Assembly (NCBI GenBank): GCA_052326585.1
Contig: JBKQLU010000003.1
Span: 124,001 to 188,000, forward strand
Length of the DNA: 64,000 bases
DNA from: JAPLJC01 sp052326585
GTDB lineage: Bacteria > Desulfobacterota > Desulfobaccia > Desulfobaccales > 0-14-0-80-60-11
Direction of reading: 5' to 3'
Both the position numbers and the translations under genes were made by a program. Of this stretch, positions 1 through 7,744 are shown in pieces. The notes beneath the pieces were generated by a model, which worked only from the letters and a program-made list of their open reading frames with translations, ran no database searches and was not told the DNA's origin. The first letter of the stretch is position 1. The number at the start of each line of letters is the position of its first letter.

Positions 1-130
1 GCCCCTAAAGTCCCCGGAAGACTGGCTGGGCCTGCCGGGCTGGACCTGGGTCACGGGGATGCTGCAGGGCCTGCTGCTCCACTTGAGGGACCAGGGCTTC
101 CCCCAAAATTTCCCTGAAAAAAATTATTAG
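1..130 (+). CDS. C-terminal fragment of an unidentified protein (cut by window edge)
   Basis: An open frame enters from the left edge (codons begin at position 2) and runs 42 residues to a TAG at 128-130. It contains a hydrophobic, tryptophan-rich stretch (DWLGLPGWTWVTGML) and ends FPEKNY. Too little is present to assign a family. GC content is high up to about position 100 and then falls sharply, so the stop lies near the real gene end. It could be a chance open frame. Confidence 0.3.
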   Translation, partial: PLKSPEDWLGLPGWTWVTGMLQGLLLHLRDQGFPQNFPEKNY

Positions 131-588
131 ATTATGATTTCATTGGGATAGGGATTTATTAGAGATATATTTGTCCTCCCTTATGAAAATACTCGAAAAA
201 TTGAGGATGCGCCAGCTTGGTAAAATTGCCGCACGCCGCTGGCCCCCCTTGGAAAAATCAACTATCCCGGTGTCTTACCCCTTCTGATAAGGATTCCGCC
301 AACCTCTAGAGGCTGCTGCTGCTGGCTTTCCGTCTCCCTGGACCAACCCCGGCCCATCCGGGTAACTTCCCTTTGCGCCCACAGTCTTTGCCTGTCCTGA
401 TAAAAAGCGGTAAGAGTAGGCGGTAAGAGAGTCAGCCTCGCAAGATGCTGCCCTGACCCCGGGTCGAGCGGCTCTGGCGGCCCCGGCTTCCGGCCTCTGA
501 TCGGGTCGCACCTGGAGGGTGCGTCTCATGGACCATTAATTGGCAGGTAAGACGCGCCCTACGCTAAAATCCTGGCAGGGGAGGGTAA
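131..588. other. non-coding stretch
   Basis: This stretch starts AT-rich (131-200) and then becomes GC-rich. The open frames here are short, lack convincing ribosome binding sites and show no recognisable motif. I see no RNA gene. Confidence 0.4.
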
Positions 589-789
589 ATGCTGGATTGG
601 GAGAAGACCCTGGAAACCTTACGGCGGCAAGGTTGGGGATATGGCTTTGGCAAATGCCCGGATGGCCAAACGGGAGAGGACTTCTATCTGGTCAATCTCA
701 GCCGGGGAGAGCGGCGACTGAGTATCAGAAAGCCCAGCATCGAGGAGGCCGTGACGGTTATCAGCCGGCTGGCCCAGGGAGACTCCTGA
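589..789 (+). CDS. small hypothetical protein (66 aa)
   Basis: This 66-residue acidic/basic protein starts MLDWEKTLETLRRQGW and is preceded by GGGGAGGG at 580-587, a strong if closely spaced ribosome binding site. It has no signal peptide, membrane segment or cysteine cluster. The middle reads like a compact alpha/beta fold (GYGFGKCPDGQTGEDFYLVN), and the C-terminal half (KPSIEEAVTVISRL) looks helical. The family is unknown to me. A longer overlapping frame at 540-794 was judged less plausible because this frame has the better start signal and more protein-like composition. Confidence 0.5.
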   Translation: MLDWEKTLETLRRQGWGYGFGKCPDGQTGEDFYLVNLSRGERRLSIRKPSIEEAVTVISRLAQGDS

Positions 790-1277
790 GCTGAAATTAG
801 CGCATTTCCCACCCGTTAGCAAGCCAGTAAAAATTCCCCCGAAGAGCACCCGTTTCTCCAAACAGGGCTTGCCGGCTAAGGGAGTTGTTCTCCTGGCGCC
901 CGGCTCGCTTTCCGGCCCGCGGGGAGACAAGTCCGTTTAACCGCCCGAGATTATCCCTCCTCTAAACGCTTCGCTCCTTGGCTCGGCCGCCTTATAAAAA
1001 ATACAAAAAATACCCAAATTGCCGGAAACGCGGTAGAATCGAGCCAGTCCCGGCGGGGGCGGCCCCAGCACCGGCTGGAGGCCTGTGGTTGTAGGGGCGG
1101 CGTCTCAGTGGCACAGGCCTCTGGCCTGTGAGTTTTCCGGAGAAACCCTGCCCCTACGGAAATAGTGGGCCGTGCCCACCCTACGCTAACTGCGGATCAT
1201 TGGAACCAGCCGGGCACTAAGCCTGGCGCACCCCGCGCCAGGCAAACCGGTTTTTAACCGGAAACCGAAAACCAGAC
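790..1277. other. non-coding stretch upstream of the QueC-like gene
   Basis: The 488 bp hold no credible gene. The stretch includes an AT-rich patch (about 990-1020) and the palindromic repeat at 1091-1157, a second copy of which lies downstream of the next gene. No obvious strong Shine-Dalgarno precedes the ATG at 1278. Confidence 0.4.
1091..1157. repeat. nested palindromic repeat, copy A
   Basis: Outer arms GTAGGGGC (1091-1098) and GCCCCTAC (1150-1157) enclose a perfect inner palindrome CACAGGCC-TCT-GGCCTGTG (1112-1130). A second copy with the same nested design lies at 2722-2793, so the pair brackets the QueC-like gene. Related arms (CACAGGCG...CGCCTGTG) occur near 48640-48660 and at the right edge of the window, indicating a dispersed family. 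Confidence 0.7.
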
Positions 1278-2600
1278 ATGACCGTGCAGCTTTATTTGCG
1301 AGTCCCGGGAGAGAAGGGCCGGTCCGCTTCCCTGGCGGCCCACATCCGGCTGGAGGCGCCGGGGGCGGCCGGCTATCCCTTACACCATGATCTGGATGAG
1401 ATGTTCGCCGGCCCGGAGCCGCCGGGGGCGGCGGCATCGGGCTTTCTCCTGGCGGCCCTGGGGGTTTGGGCCGCGGACAAACTCCTGCCCCGCCGGGCCG
1501 CGGCGGACGCCTGGACCCGCCAGATCGTCCTGCACCTGCCCTTCCTCAAACCCTGGGGGGCGCTGGCCCCCGATCTCTCCCGCCTCCTGAACTTCCTCAC
1601 CGGGGACGACTGGACCCTGAAGCCCCGGGCCACCGGGATCGATCCGGGTGTGGTCAAGGCGGCCTGGCCCCACCCCTGGCGGCCCCAGGCGGTAGCGCTC
1701 TTCTCCGGGGGCCTGGACTCCCTGGTGGGGGCCATCGATCTGCTGGAGGCCGGAGAGCGGCTGGTCCTGGTGAGCCACTACGACTTCGGCCAACTGGCCT
1801 CTATCCAGCAGGGCCTGGCCGCGGCCCTGAAGCGGCACTACGGCGCCGACCGGGTGCACCACCTGGGAGTCCGGGTCCAATTTCCCGAGTCGCCGGAGCT
1901 GACGCTGCGGAGCCGGTCGCTGCTCTACCTGGCCCTGGGGCTGGCCACCGCCGCGGCCTTTGGCGGCGGCAGCCTCCTTTACCTGCCGGAAAACGGCTGG
2001 GTCAGTCTCAATCCGCCCCTCACAACAAACCGGCTGGGCTCTTACAGTACCCGCACCACCCACCCCCACTTCCTGGAGCAACTGGCCTCCCTGTGGCGGC
2101 GAGCCGGTTTGGATCACCCCCTGTGCAATCCTTCCCAGGGGCTGAGCAAGGGGGAGATACTGCTTAACTGCCGGAACCCGGGGCTGCTGCACGCCTTGTT
2201 TCGCCAGACGGTCTCCTGCGCCCGGCCGGTGGCGTCCCGCTGGCAGGGCCGGCCGGCGGGCTCCTGCGGCTGTTGCTACCCCTGCCTGATGCGCCGCGCC
2301 GCTCTTAACCGCCTGGGGTGGGACGCGGGCGGGGACTACCTGCTGGACGTGCTGGCGGAGCGGGAGAGCCTGCGCCACCGCACCCGGGGCCAGGACCTGC
2401 GGGCCTTAGTGCTCGCCGTCAAGACCTGGGAGGAGTCGCCGGCGGAGATCCTGGCCCGCCTCTGGCTGGGGGAGAGCCCTGAGGCCGCGGCAGCCCGCGA
2501 CGCCCCGGCTCGAGCAGTGCTGACCGAGGGTTTCCGGGAGATCGGCCAATTTTTTCGGGATAAGGGGCCGGAGTGGATTAAGGATTATGGCGGGTGGTGA
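1278..2600 (+). CDS. QueC-family PP-loop protein, QatC-like
   Basis: The 440-residue protein carries an N-type ATP pyrophosphatase loop, ALFSGGLDSLVGAIDLLEAG (residues about 140-160), as in 7-cyano-7-deazaguanine synthase QueC. A C-terminal cysteine cluster SCGCCYPCLMRRAAL (about residues 330-345) matches the QueC zinc site. It is nearly twice the length of housekeeping QueC (about 230 aa), with a divergent N-terminal extension of about 135 residues and a C-terminal helical tail. That length and layout resemble QatC of the Qat anti-phage system. The expected partners (QatA ATPase, QatB, QatD TatD-type nuclease) are not adjacent: upstream is non-coding and downstream are unrelated leftward genes. 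It is therefore an orphan, whose function here is inferred only from family membership. queD lies 2.8 kb away but on the other strand. Confidence 0.75.
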   Translation: MTVQLYLRVPGEKGRSASLAAHIRLEAPGAAGYPLHHDLDEMFAGPEPPGAAASGFLLAALGVWAADKLLPRRAAADAWTRQIVLHLPFLKPWGALAPDLSRLLNFLTGDDWTLKPRATGIDPGVVKAAWPHPWRPQAVALFSGGLDSLVGAIDLLEAGERLVLVSHYDFGQLASIQQGLAAALKRHYGADRVHHLGVRVQFPESPELTLRSRSLLYLALGLATAAAFGGGSLLYLPENGWVSLNPPLTTNRLGSYSTRTTHPHFLEQLASLWRRAGLDHPLCNPSQGLSKGEILLNCRNPGLLHALFRQTVSCARPVASRWQGRPAGSCGCCYPCLMRRAALNRLGWDAGGDYLLDVLAERESLRHRTRGQDLRALVLAVKTWEESPAEILARLWLGESPEAAAARDAPARAVLTEGFREIGQFFRDKGPEWIKDYGGW

Positions 2601-2607
2601 GCCGCCA

Positions 2608-2642
2608 TGAGCAGTGAGCAGTAAGCGGTGAGCAGTGATCAG
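2608..2642. repeat. heptamer tandem repeat (TGAGCAG)n
   Basis: Five adjoining heptamers directly after the QueC-like stop: TGAGCAG, TGAGCAG, TAAGCGG, TGAGCAG, TGATCAG. The same heptamer in reverse complement forms the array in front of dapB (26465-26492), and degenerate GCTGACT versions occur at 17157-17170, 36593-36627 and about 47790. All lie between genes. Confidence 0.7.
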
Positions 2643-2721
2643 AAGCAGAGCCGTAGGGCGGGAAAGTGAAATGCATCCCGCCTTGGGCAATTCGGTCGTC
2701 ACAGGCTGGAAGCCTGCCCTT

Positions 2722-2793
2722 GTAGGAGCGGCGTCTGGTGGCACAGGCCTCTGGCCTGTGGGTTTGCCCTGGGCGGGGAAACCCCGCCCCTAC
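2722..2793. repeat. nested palindromic repeat, copy B
   Basis: Outer arms GTAGGAGC (2722-2729) and GCCCCTAC (2786-2793) enclose CACAGGCCTCTGGCCTGTG (2742-2760), identical in its inner palindrome to copy A at 1112-1130. It lies between the QueC-like gene and yedF. Confidence 0.7.
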
Positions 2794-2842
2794 GGATCGG
2801 TGGGCGGCACCCGTCTTGCGCCGACTGTCAACTCCTCATAGT

Positions 2843-3439
2843 TCACGGCCTGATAATCCGCCCTGCCGCCATTTGGGCTTCCAGGATGGAGAACATGTTG
2901 GAGACCTGGCCCACGGCCAGACGGTCCCGGACCTTGTAGAAGTCGAGGCAGGTGCCGCACACCAATAGTTCCACCCCCATCTCCTCCAGGCCCTTGAATT
3001 CGCTGAGCACCGGGGAATCGTCCAGGGTCAGCAGCACGCCCCGGTTGTAGAAGAGCAGCTTCTGGGGCGCCTCCACCTGCACGATGGTCTGGCAGAAGGC
3101 CCGCATCAGGATGGCCCCCAGCTCCGGGTCACCGTCGCCCATGCGGTCGGAAGCGAAGACCACCGCGGTGCTCCGGGGGGCCGGGGCCACTCCGGGGAAA
3201 AAGCAAGTCTCCCGGGCCTCGCCGGCGGGCGGTGAAATGGTGAGATGGTAACAGGAACCCACCTGGGCCACGGACACGGTGCAGCCCCGGCTCTCGGCGA
3301 AGCGGCTGACATTGTCCCGGGCCGCCTCGTGGTCCACCACCACGATGAATTCCCCGGTTTCCCCCGCATCCAGGGCCTCCTTGGTGCGGACCACCGGCAG
3401 GGGGCAGGCCAGGCCGGAGAGGTTGATGATCTTTGCCAT
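2843..3439 (-). CDS. yedF: selenium-metabolism-associated protein YedF (TusA-like plus DsrE-like)
   Basis: The 198-residue protein has an N-terminal TusA/SirA-like domain (NLSGLACPLPVVRTKEAL, cysteine at about residue 11 in the CPxP motif). This is followed by a longer DsrE/F-like C-terminal domain with conserved-looking Cys residues (LLVCGTCLDFY). This two-domain form is the YedF family that co-occurs with selenium utilisation (selD and selenocysteine genes), which fits the four predicted selenoprotein genes in this window. It is probably involved in handling reduced sulfur or selenium, but the exact reaction is not established. Its start ATG follows AAAGGGGAATTT, a good ribosome binding site. 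It is monocistronic as far as can be seen. Confidence 0.85.
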   Translation of the reverse strand: MAKIINLSGLACPLPVVRTKEALDAGETGEFIVVVDHEAARDNVSRFAESRGCTVSVAQVGSCYHLTISPPAGEARETCFFPGVAPAPRSTAVVFASDRMGDGDPELGAILMRAFCQTIVQVEAPQKLLFYNRGVLLTLDDSPVLSEFKGLEEMGVELLVCGTCLDFYKVRDRLAVGQVSNMFSILEAQMAAGRIIRP

Positions 3440-3634
3440 AAATTCCCCTTTCGAGTTTTTAGTTTTTTAGTTTTTCAGTTTCATCTCGTTCCCAGGCACA
3501 GGTTGGGAACGAGGAAATAAATCATAGTTCTTTGGGCATGATTTGAGCCCAAGCAGAGCTATCGCCAAAATTGCCATTCCCAAAAGGAAGGTTGGAAACG
3601 AGGAAACTCGAAACTCGAAACTAAAAACTCGGAC

Positions 3635-4144
3635 CTAGCCGCCCAGGGAGATGGCCAGGGCGGTGGTGAGCTTCACCACGTCCTGGTTGGCCTTGCGCAG
3701 ATAACGGGATAAAAGCTCCGCCAGGCGCAGCAGCAGCTTCAGCCCCATGGCGGGATCGTTCCGGACCAGCTCCAGGAAATCCTTCTGGTAGAGTTCCAGG
3801 AGCCGGCAGTCGCTCAAGGCAGTGACCGTGGCCGAGCGGGGATCACTTTCCAGCAGGCTCATTTCACCGAAATAGACGCCGTCTTCGGCCTTGAGCCGGA
3901 TCATCACCCGTTCCTTGGGGGTGTCTTCATCCAGCACCAGGGTGAGCCGTTTGGTGATCTCTACCTCACCGCTGACCATGATGAAGAGGGAGTCTCCCGG
4001 GTCGCCCTCCTGGATGATGACCTGACCGGCGGGGAATTTCCGGGGGCGGGTGCGGCTCAGAACCTGTTCGAGTTCCCCGTCTTCCAGGTCCTGGAAAAGA
4101 AAGATTCTCCTTAAAAAAGCCGCGTCCTCGACAATCGCCATCAT
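3635..4144 (-). CDS. cyclic-nucleotide-binding domain protein
   Basis: This 169-residue cytoplasmic protein consists of a single CNMP-binding domain. The phosphate-binding cassette is clear at about residues 92-110 (YFGEMSLLESDPRSATVTAL, with the Gly-Glu pair and Arg that contact the cyclic phosphate). There is no DNA-binding helix-turn-helix as in CRP, so it is not a transcription regulator of that type. The C-terminal helices (LKLLLRLAELLSRYLRKAN) could serve as a linker or dimerisation segment. Its ATG overlaps the end of the upstream potassium channel gene by 4 bp. The two are therefore translated together, and this may be a detached ligand-sensing subunit for that channel (inference). 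Confidence 0.85.
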   Translation of the reverse strand: MMAIVEDAAFLRRIFLFQDLEDGELEQVLSRTRPRKFPAGQVIIQEGDPGDSLFIMVSGEVEITKRLTLVLDEDTPKERVMIRLKAEDGVYFGEMSLLESDPRSATVTALSDCRLLELYQKDFLELVRNDPAMGLKLLLRLAELLSRYLRKANQDVVKLTTALAISLGG

Positions 4145-5307
4145 AACTCCGGCTTCTGGGGGGCGATGACCACCGCGAATTGCTGGGGTCCCAGGATGGT
4201 ATCGCTGGGAGGATTGACCTGGTATTCCACCTTGGTGCGGCCCAGGAGATGGGTCATCCTGGTCTCGGCGAATTTGCGCCGGATGAAGTCGTCAATGGGC
4301 GAGGGCTCCTGGGACAGCAAGTCTTCGAGGCTAAGGGCCCGGGCCTCGGTATAGATGGCGATCAGCAGGCTCTGGTGTTGGTCCCGCAGGTAATCCACCA
4401 GTTCCCTCAGGCGGCGGCCTTGGAAACGGCTGGGGATTTCCACGGACCACAGGTTCTGGCCCTCCCCGGACAGCAAATTGGTAAAGATCCGGAAGATGCC
4501 GGGGGAGGATAGAGCTTGGGCCAACAGGGAGCTGTCGTATTGGCCCCGCACCAGGACATCTTCGACTCCGGCCCGCTCCAGGTAGGGGCGGTTTTCCGGG
4601 CGCAGCAGTTCCGCCATAATGCGGAGCTTGGGATGGAGGCCCTTGAGGGTGAGGGCGGTGAACAGGGTGCGTTGATCCACCTGGGTTGCGGTCTCTTCCG
4701 GTTGCCGCTCGGCCAGGATAATGGCCTTGAGGGCCTGGCGGACGTTGGCCTTCAGGAGGACTTCTTCCCGGGAATATTCTCCCCGGAGATAGACGATGGG
4801 ATGGCCGGGATAACGGTCTTGCAGCGCCTCCAGCATCTCCGAGGGTTGCTGGTTGACCAAGACCAGAGGGATATCCGGGGAAAGGCGCTTGAGGAGTTGG
4901 TCCAGAAGAACATCCCCGTCTTCATGCCAGCCCAAAAGCAGGATGTGCTCGGTAGTTTTAAGCGGTTCCAAGCCGCGCTCCCGGCGAAGCTTCTGTTCGA
5001 TGTAGACCGAAGCCACGGTAGCCGTGACCATGGCGAGGATCACGACTCCCCCCAAAATGACGACGCTGGCCACCAGACGTCCCAGGATGGTGACCGGGAC
5101 CACGTCCCCATAACCCACGGTGGTCAGGGTGACCAGGGCCCACCAGGCCCCCCGGCCGAATTGGTCCACCCAGGTCCCCTCGCGGGGCTCGCTGAGGGCG
5201 AAGCCGGTGGCCCCCAGGATAAGGAGGACGACCACCGCCAGGACCAGGGCAAAGACCCTTTCCCGGCGCAGGGTCCGGACTAAGTTGGCAACATACTCTT
5301 TGACCAC
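4141..5307 (-). CDS. two-TM potassium channel with RCK (TrkA-N) domain
   Basis: The 388-residue membrane protein has TM1 (about 20-40, FALVLAVVVLLILGATGFAL), a pore helix with the K+ selectivity filter TVGYGD (about residue 68), and TM2 (about 80-105). A cytoplasmic Rossmann-type TrkA-N domain begins at HILLLGWHEDGD (about 122), with a further C-terminal RCK-like lobe. The family forms tetrameric, ligand-gated K+ channels. Translation begins at GTG. The stop overlaps the start of the cyclic-nucleotide-binding gene, so the two form a tight operon. No cNMP domain is present in the channel itself, which makes the neighbouring CNBD protein a natural candidate regulator. Confidence 0.88.
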   Translation of the reverse strand: MVKEYVANLVRTLRRERVFALVLAVVVLLILGATGFALSEPREGTWVDQFGRGAWWALVTLTTVGYGDVVPVTILGRLVASVVILGGVVILAMVTATVASVYIEQKLRRERGLEPLKTTEHILLLGWHEDGDVLLDQLLKRLSPDIPLVLVNQQPSEMLEALQDRYPGHPIVYLRGEYSREEVLLKANVRQALKAIILAERQPEETATQVDQRTLFTALTLKGLHPKLRIMAELLRPENRPYLERAGVEDVLVRGQYDSSLLAQALSSPGIFRIFTNLLSGEGQNLWSVEIPSRFQGRRLRELVDYLRDQHQSLLIAIYTEARALSLEDLLSQEPSPIDDFIRRKFAETRMTHLLGRTKVEYQVNPPSDTILGPQQFAVVIAPQKPEL

Positions 5308-5406
5308 GGCCCCCGGAGGCTGGTAGGCCAGCCGCTGTTCCAGATTCTTTCAAGAGGGAATGATACAATAAAAAATCGGATAAATAAAGGCCAGTTGCGG
5401 CGGCCT

Positions 5407-5790
5407 TCACAATCCGGTCTCATCCCGGTAGTAGGAGGCGCAGGAGCTGTCCGATTCCCAGACCTTGACCCGGGAGACCCGGACGCCGTCCCGGTTCAGT
5501 GCGGCCGCCAGCCGCTGGTAGAGGTGGCGCGCCAGGTTTTCCGAGGAGGGATTCTGATTCCGAAAGGCCTCCAGTTCATTCAGATACTTATGGTCGATCT
5601 CTTCCAGCAAGGCGTTGGTCCTGGCCTTGATCTGGCTGAAATCCATGAGCAGGCCGGCCGCGTCCAGCTCCTCCCCCACTAGAAAAACCTCCACTTTCCA
5701 ATTGTGGCCGTGGAGGCCCTCGCATTTGCCGCAAAAGTTTTCCAGGCGGTGCGCCGCGGCAAACTGGGTAATGACCTTTAGCTCATACAT
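5407..5790 (-). CDS. queD: 6-carboxy-5,6,7,8-tetrahydropterin synthase QueD
   Basis: This 127-residue enzyme of the 6-pyruvoyl-tetrahydropterin synthase fold makes 6-carboxytetrahydropterin from dihydroneopterin triphosphate in queuosine (7-deazaguanine) biosynthesis. Zinc-ligand histidines are visible in AAHRL (about 14) and CEGLHGHNW (about 27-35), and the catalytic Cys lies in FCGKCEG. Length is normal. Other que genes are not adjacent. The QueC-like protein at 1.3 kb is a divergent QatC-type paralogue and is unlikely to be its pathway partner. Confidence 0.9.
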   Translation of the reverse strand: MYELKVITQFAAAHRLENFCGKCEGLHGHNWKVEVFLVGEELDAAGLLMDFSQIKARTNALLEEIDHKYLNELEAFRNQNPSSENLARHLYQRLAAALNRDGVRVSRVKVWESDSSCASYYRDETGL

Positions 5791-5863
5791 CTCGGCTGAA
5801 TTTCTCCTGGAACAGAGTTTAAGTCAAAAGTAAAAACCAATCCCTTTGCCTTTTGACCTTAAC

Positions 5864-6076
5864 CTACCTGGGGCCGGTTTTGAGGGTGCGCAGCCGGGTC
5901 TCCATCCGGGCGATAAAGGTTCTCAAGTCGCTTTGCAGGGCCGCCAGTTCCTTGTGGCGTTTGGCGTCCAGATTTTTTAATTCTTGGAGCCAAAACTCCA
6001 GGAGGGCCGTCTCCCGCTGGCACAGCTCCTCTTCCACCCGCTGTTTCAACTGCTTGATGAGTGCCGCCTCGTCCAT
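5864..6076 (-). CDS. small coiled-coil protein (70 aa)
   Basis: The 70-residue, highly charged protein (MDEAALIKQLKQRVEEELCQ...) is almost certainly one long alpha helix or coiled coil, with regular leucines (LLEFWLQELKNLDAKRHKEL). There is no signal peptide or membrane segment. It lies between queD and the HAD phosphatase on the same strand. The family is unknown to me; it could be a structural or chaperone-like partner. Several overlapping frames exist, but only this one gives heptad-like composition. Confidence 0.5.
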   Translation of the reverse strand: MDEAALIKQLKQRVEEELCQRETALLEFWLQELKNLDAKRHKELAALQSDLRTFIARMETRLRTLKTGPR

Positions 6077-6159
6077 GGTCCACCCTTAGCCAGTGCTACT
6101 CCAAAAGAACGCCCCCGTCAAGCCGGGACCTAATCCGTCCCACCCCAGCGGCTCGCGGG

Positions 6160-6792
6160 CTAAAAATATCGGATCGGCCAGCGTTGCCGCCGCGCCTGGC
6201 GTTTCAGCCGCCAGGAGGGATTTACCGCCACCGGATAGCCGATCGAATTAAACAGGTGCTGGTCCTGGATATGGTCGCCGTAGGCGTAGGAGCGGCGCAG
6301 ATCCAAGCCCTGGCCCAGGGCCAGGTCCAGCAGGAGGCGCAGCTTGTTTTCCCCCCGGGGGTGCAGGCCCTGGATCTTGCCGGTGAACCTGCCATTATCC
6401 CGCCCTACTTCGGTGGCAATCAGCCAGTCGGCCCCCAGCTCCTCTTTCAGGGGCGAGAGCAGGAAGGAAAGGGAGCCGGTGAGCAGGATGACCGTATGCC
6501 CGGACTCCCGGTGCGACAGGACGCAGGAGATCCCCCGGCAGCTCACCCGGGGTGCGATCACCTCGCGGTAACATTGCTGGGCCAGGCCTATGACCTCGGA
6601 CACCGTCAGCCCGGCCAGGTAGCTCTTATCCTGAAACCGGGCCTGAGGCTTTAAGACCAGGTGGCCCAGAAAGCTCAAGGCCTGGGGCAGGCTGAGACAG
6701 GCATGCCGGATCAGATAGCGGAAAAAGAGCCTCTCCGTACACCCCGGCACCAGGGTCTGGTCCACATCGAAAATGGCGGCCACCGGTTTCAT
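6160..6792 (-). CDS. HAD-IB family phosphatase (SerB-like)
   Basis: The 210-residue haloacid-dehalogenase-like hydrolase begins MKPVAAIFDVDQTLVPG, with the DxDxT nucleophile motif at residues 9-13. Motif II is the TGS of ILLTGSLSFLLSPL and motif III/IV lies around YAYGDHIQD. This is the HAD-IB layout of phosphoserine phosphatase and related lipid-phosphate phosphatases. I chose the start at 6792 because AGGA lies 8 nt upstream and the DxDxT motif then sits at the usual distance from the N-terminus. An upstream in-frame ATG at 6864 would overlap the preceding gene. It follows a CDP-alcohol phosphatidyltransferase by 37 bp, suggesting a lipid-head-group or phosphatidylglycerophosphate-type substrate (inference). 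Confidence 0.8.
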   Translation of the reverse strand: MKPVAAIFDVDQTLVPGCTERLFFRYLIRHACLSLPQALSFLGHLVLKPQARFQDKSYLAGLTVSEVIGLAQQCYREVIAPRVSCRGISCVLSHRESGHTVILLTGSLSFLLSPLKEELGADWLIATEVGRDNGRFTGKIQGLHPRGENKLRLLLDLALGQGLDLRRSYAYGDHIQDQHLFNSIGYPVAVNPSWRLKRQARRQRWPIRYF

Positions 6793-6829
6793 GCGATTTT
6801 CCTGACAGACCAGAGGTTCCCTGGCGGAC

Positions 6830-7444
6830 TCAACTTTTTGGACCACCGAAATAGATGCGGCCATCCAGGAGCACCGGGATGCCCCGCACCACGCAAAGGG
6901 CCACTGCCAAAAGAATAAGAACCTGGTTGCCGGAATGCAAGGTCTGCACGGCCCCGGGATATTTCAAGGCCAGGGCATGGGTCAGGTAAAGGAGGCAGAA
7001 GACTACGGCCTTGACCAGGCCATAGAAGGCCCGCATGAACCGGGAGGCCACCAGGAACTTGCCCATGGAGGAGTGCATCATGCCAAAGCCGGATTTGCCC
7101 CGGGCCAGGGCCACCCCCCGGACCCCGTCCACGATGAAGGAGCGGATCAGAAAGACGATGGGCACCCATAGCGGCACCATGCCCAGATACATGAAGATGA
7201 CCCACAGGATGTTTTCCACGGCGCGGTCCAGGGCCACGTCCAGCATCGCCCCCATCTCGGTGACCTCCCCGCGGACCCGGGCCACGTAGCCGTCAAACCA
7301 GTCCATCAGGAACAGGACGATGAGCAGCACCACCCCGGCGAGCTGGAGGGCAAAGCTGTCGACGAACAATATGGCCACCGACAGCAGCAATAGCGGCAGC
7401 CTGGTCAAGGTGATGAGATTGGCCGGGGAGATGGAGACGCCCAT
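6830..7444 (-). CDS. CDP-alcohol phosphatidyltransferase family protein
   Basis: This 204-residue polytopic membrane enzyme carries the family signature DWFDGYVAR, followed by Gly and the DxxxD pair in MGAMLDVALD (residues about 48-76). That is the metal- and CDP-binding motif of phosphatidylglycerophosphate, phosphatidylinositol and related synthases. About five to six hydrophobic segments are visible. The acceptor alcohol cannot be told from sequence. A second family member, closer to PgsA, is encoded at 33.5 kb, so this copy probably has a different substrate. It is followed by a HAD-IB phosphatase on the same strand, an arrangement that fits a phosphorylated lipid intermediate. Confidence 0.85.
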   Translation of the reverse strand: MGVSISPANLITLTRLPLLLLSVAILFVDSFALQLAGVVLLIVLFLMDWFDGYVARVRGEVTEMGAMLDVALDRAVENILWVIFMYLGMVPLWVPIVFLIRSFIVDGVRGVALARGKSGFGMMHSSMGKFLVASRFMRAFYGLVKAVVFCLLYLTHALALKYPGAVQTLHSGNQVLILLAVALCVVRGIPVLLDGRIYFGGPKS

Positions 7445-7744
7445 AATGGGTTTTACCGGATCAGTTGGGGCCCGCGCCTGTGCCTACCCGGGTACGGCCC
7501 TTATCCCAACCCCCCTTGGGATTTTCGCAAAGTATTTAAATTATCAGATAGATCAGGATGTTTCAATGCGATCCTGACAAGCCGCGGTTTTCCCGCAGGT
7601 GTGAGATGGGCTTGGCGTTTCCCGGTTAAGATAATCACCCCGGCGGGCGAAGCAATAGGGCTGTTTTGCCCGGGGCTTTTATGGTATGTTGAAACCTGGC
7701 CGGAGGGTGCGGCCCATTCCCTGAAAATCGAGGCTGTGGCGCTG

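Noticed and set aside
540..794. Alternative 84-residue frame overlapping the 66-aa gene.
   Set aside because: Starts without Shine-Dalgarno and has a poorer composition than the 589-789 frame.
1380..2378. A 332-codon minus-strand open frame opposite the QueC-like gene.
   Set aside because: Shadow of the PP-loop protein; composition is Gln/Gly/Pro-rich and no ribosome binding site is present.
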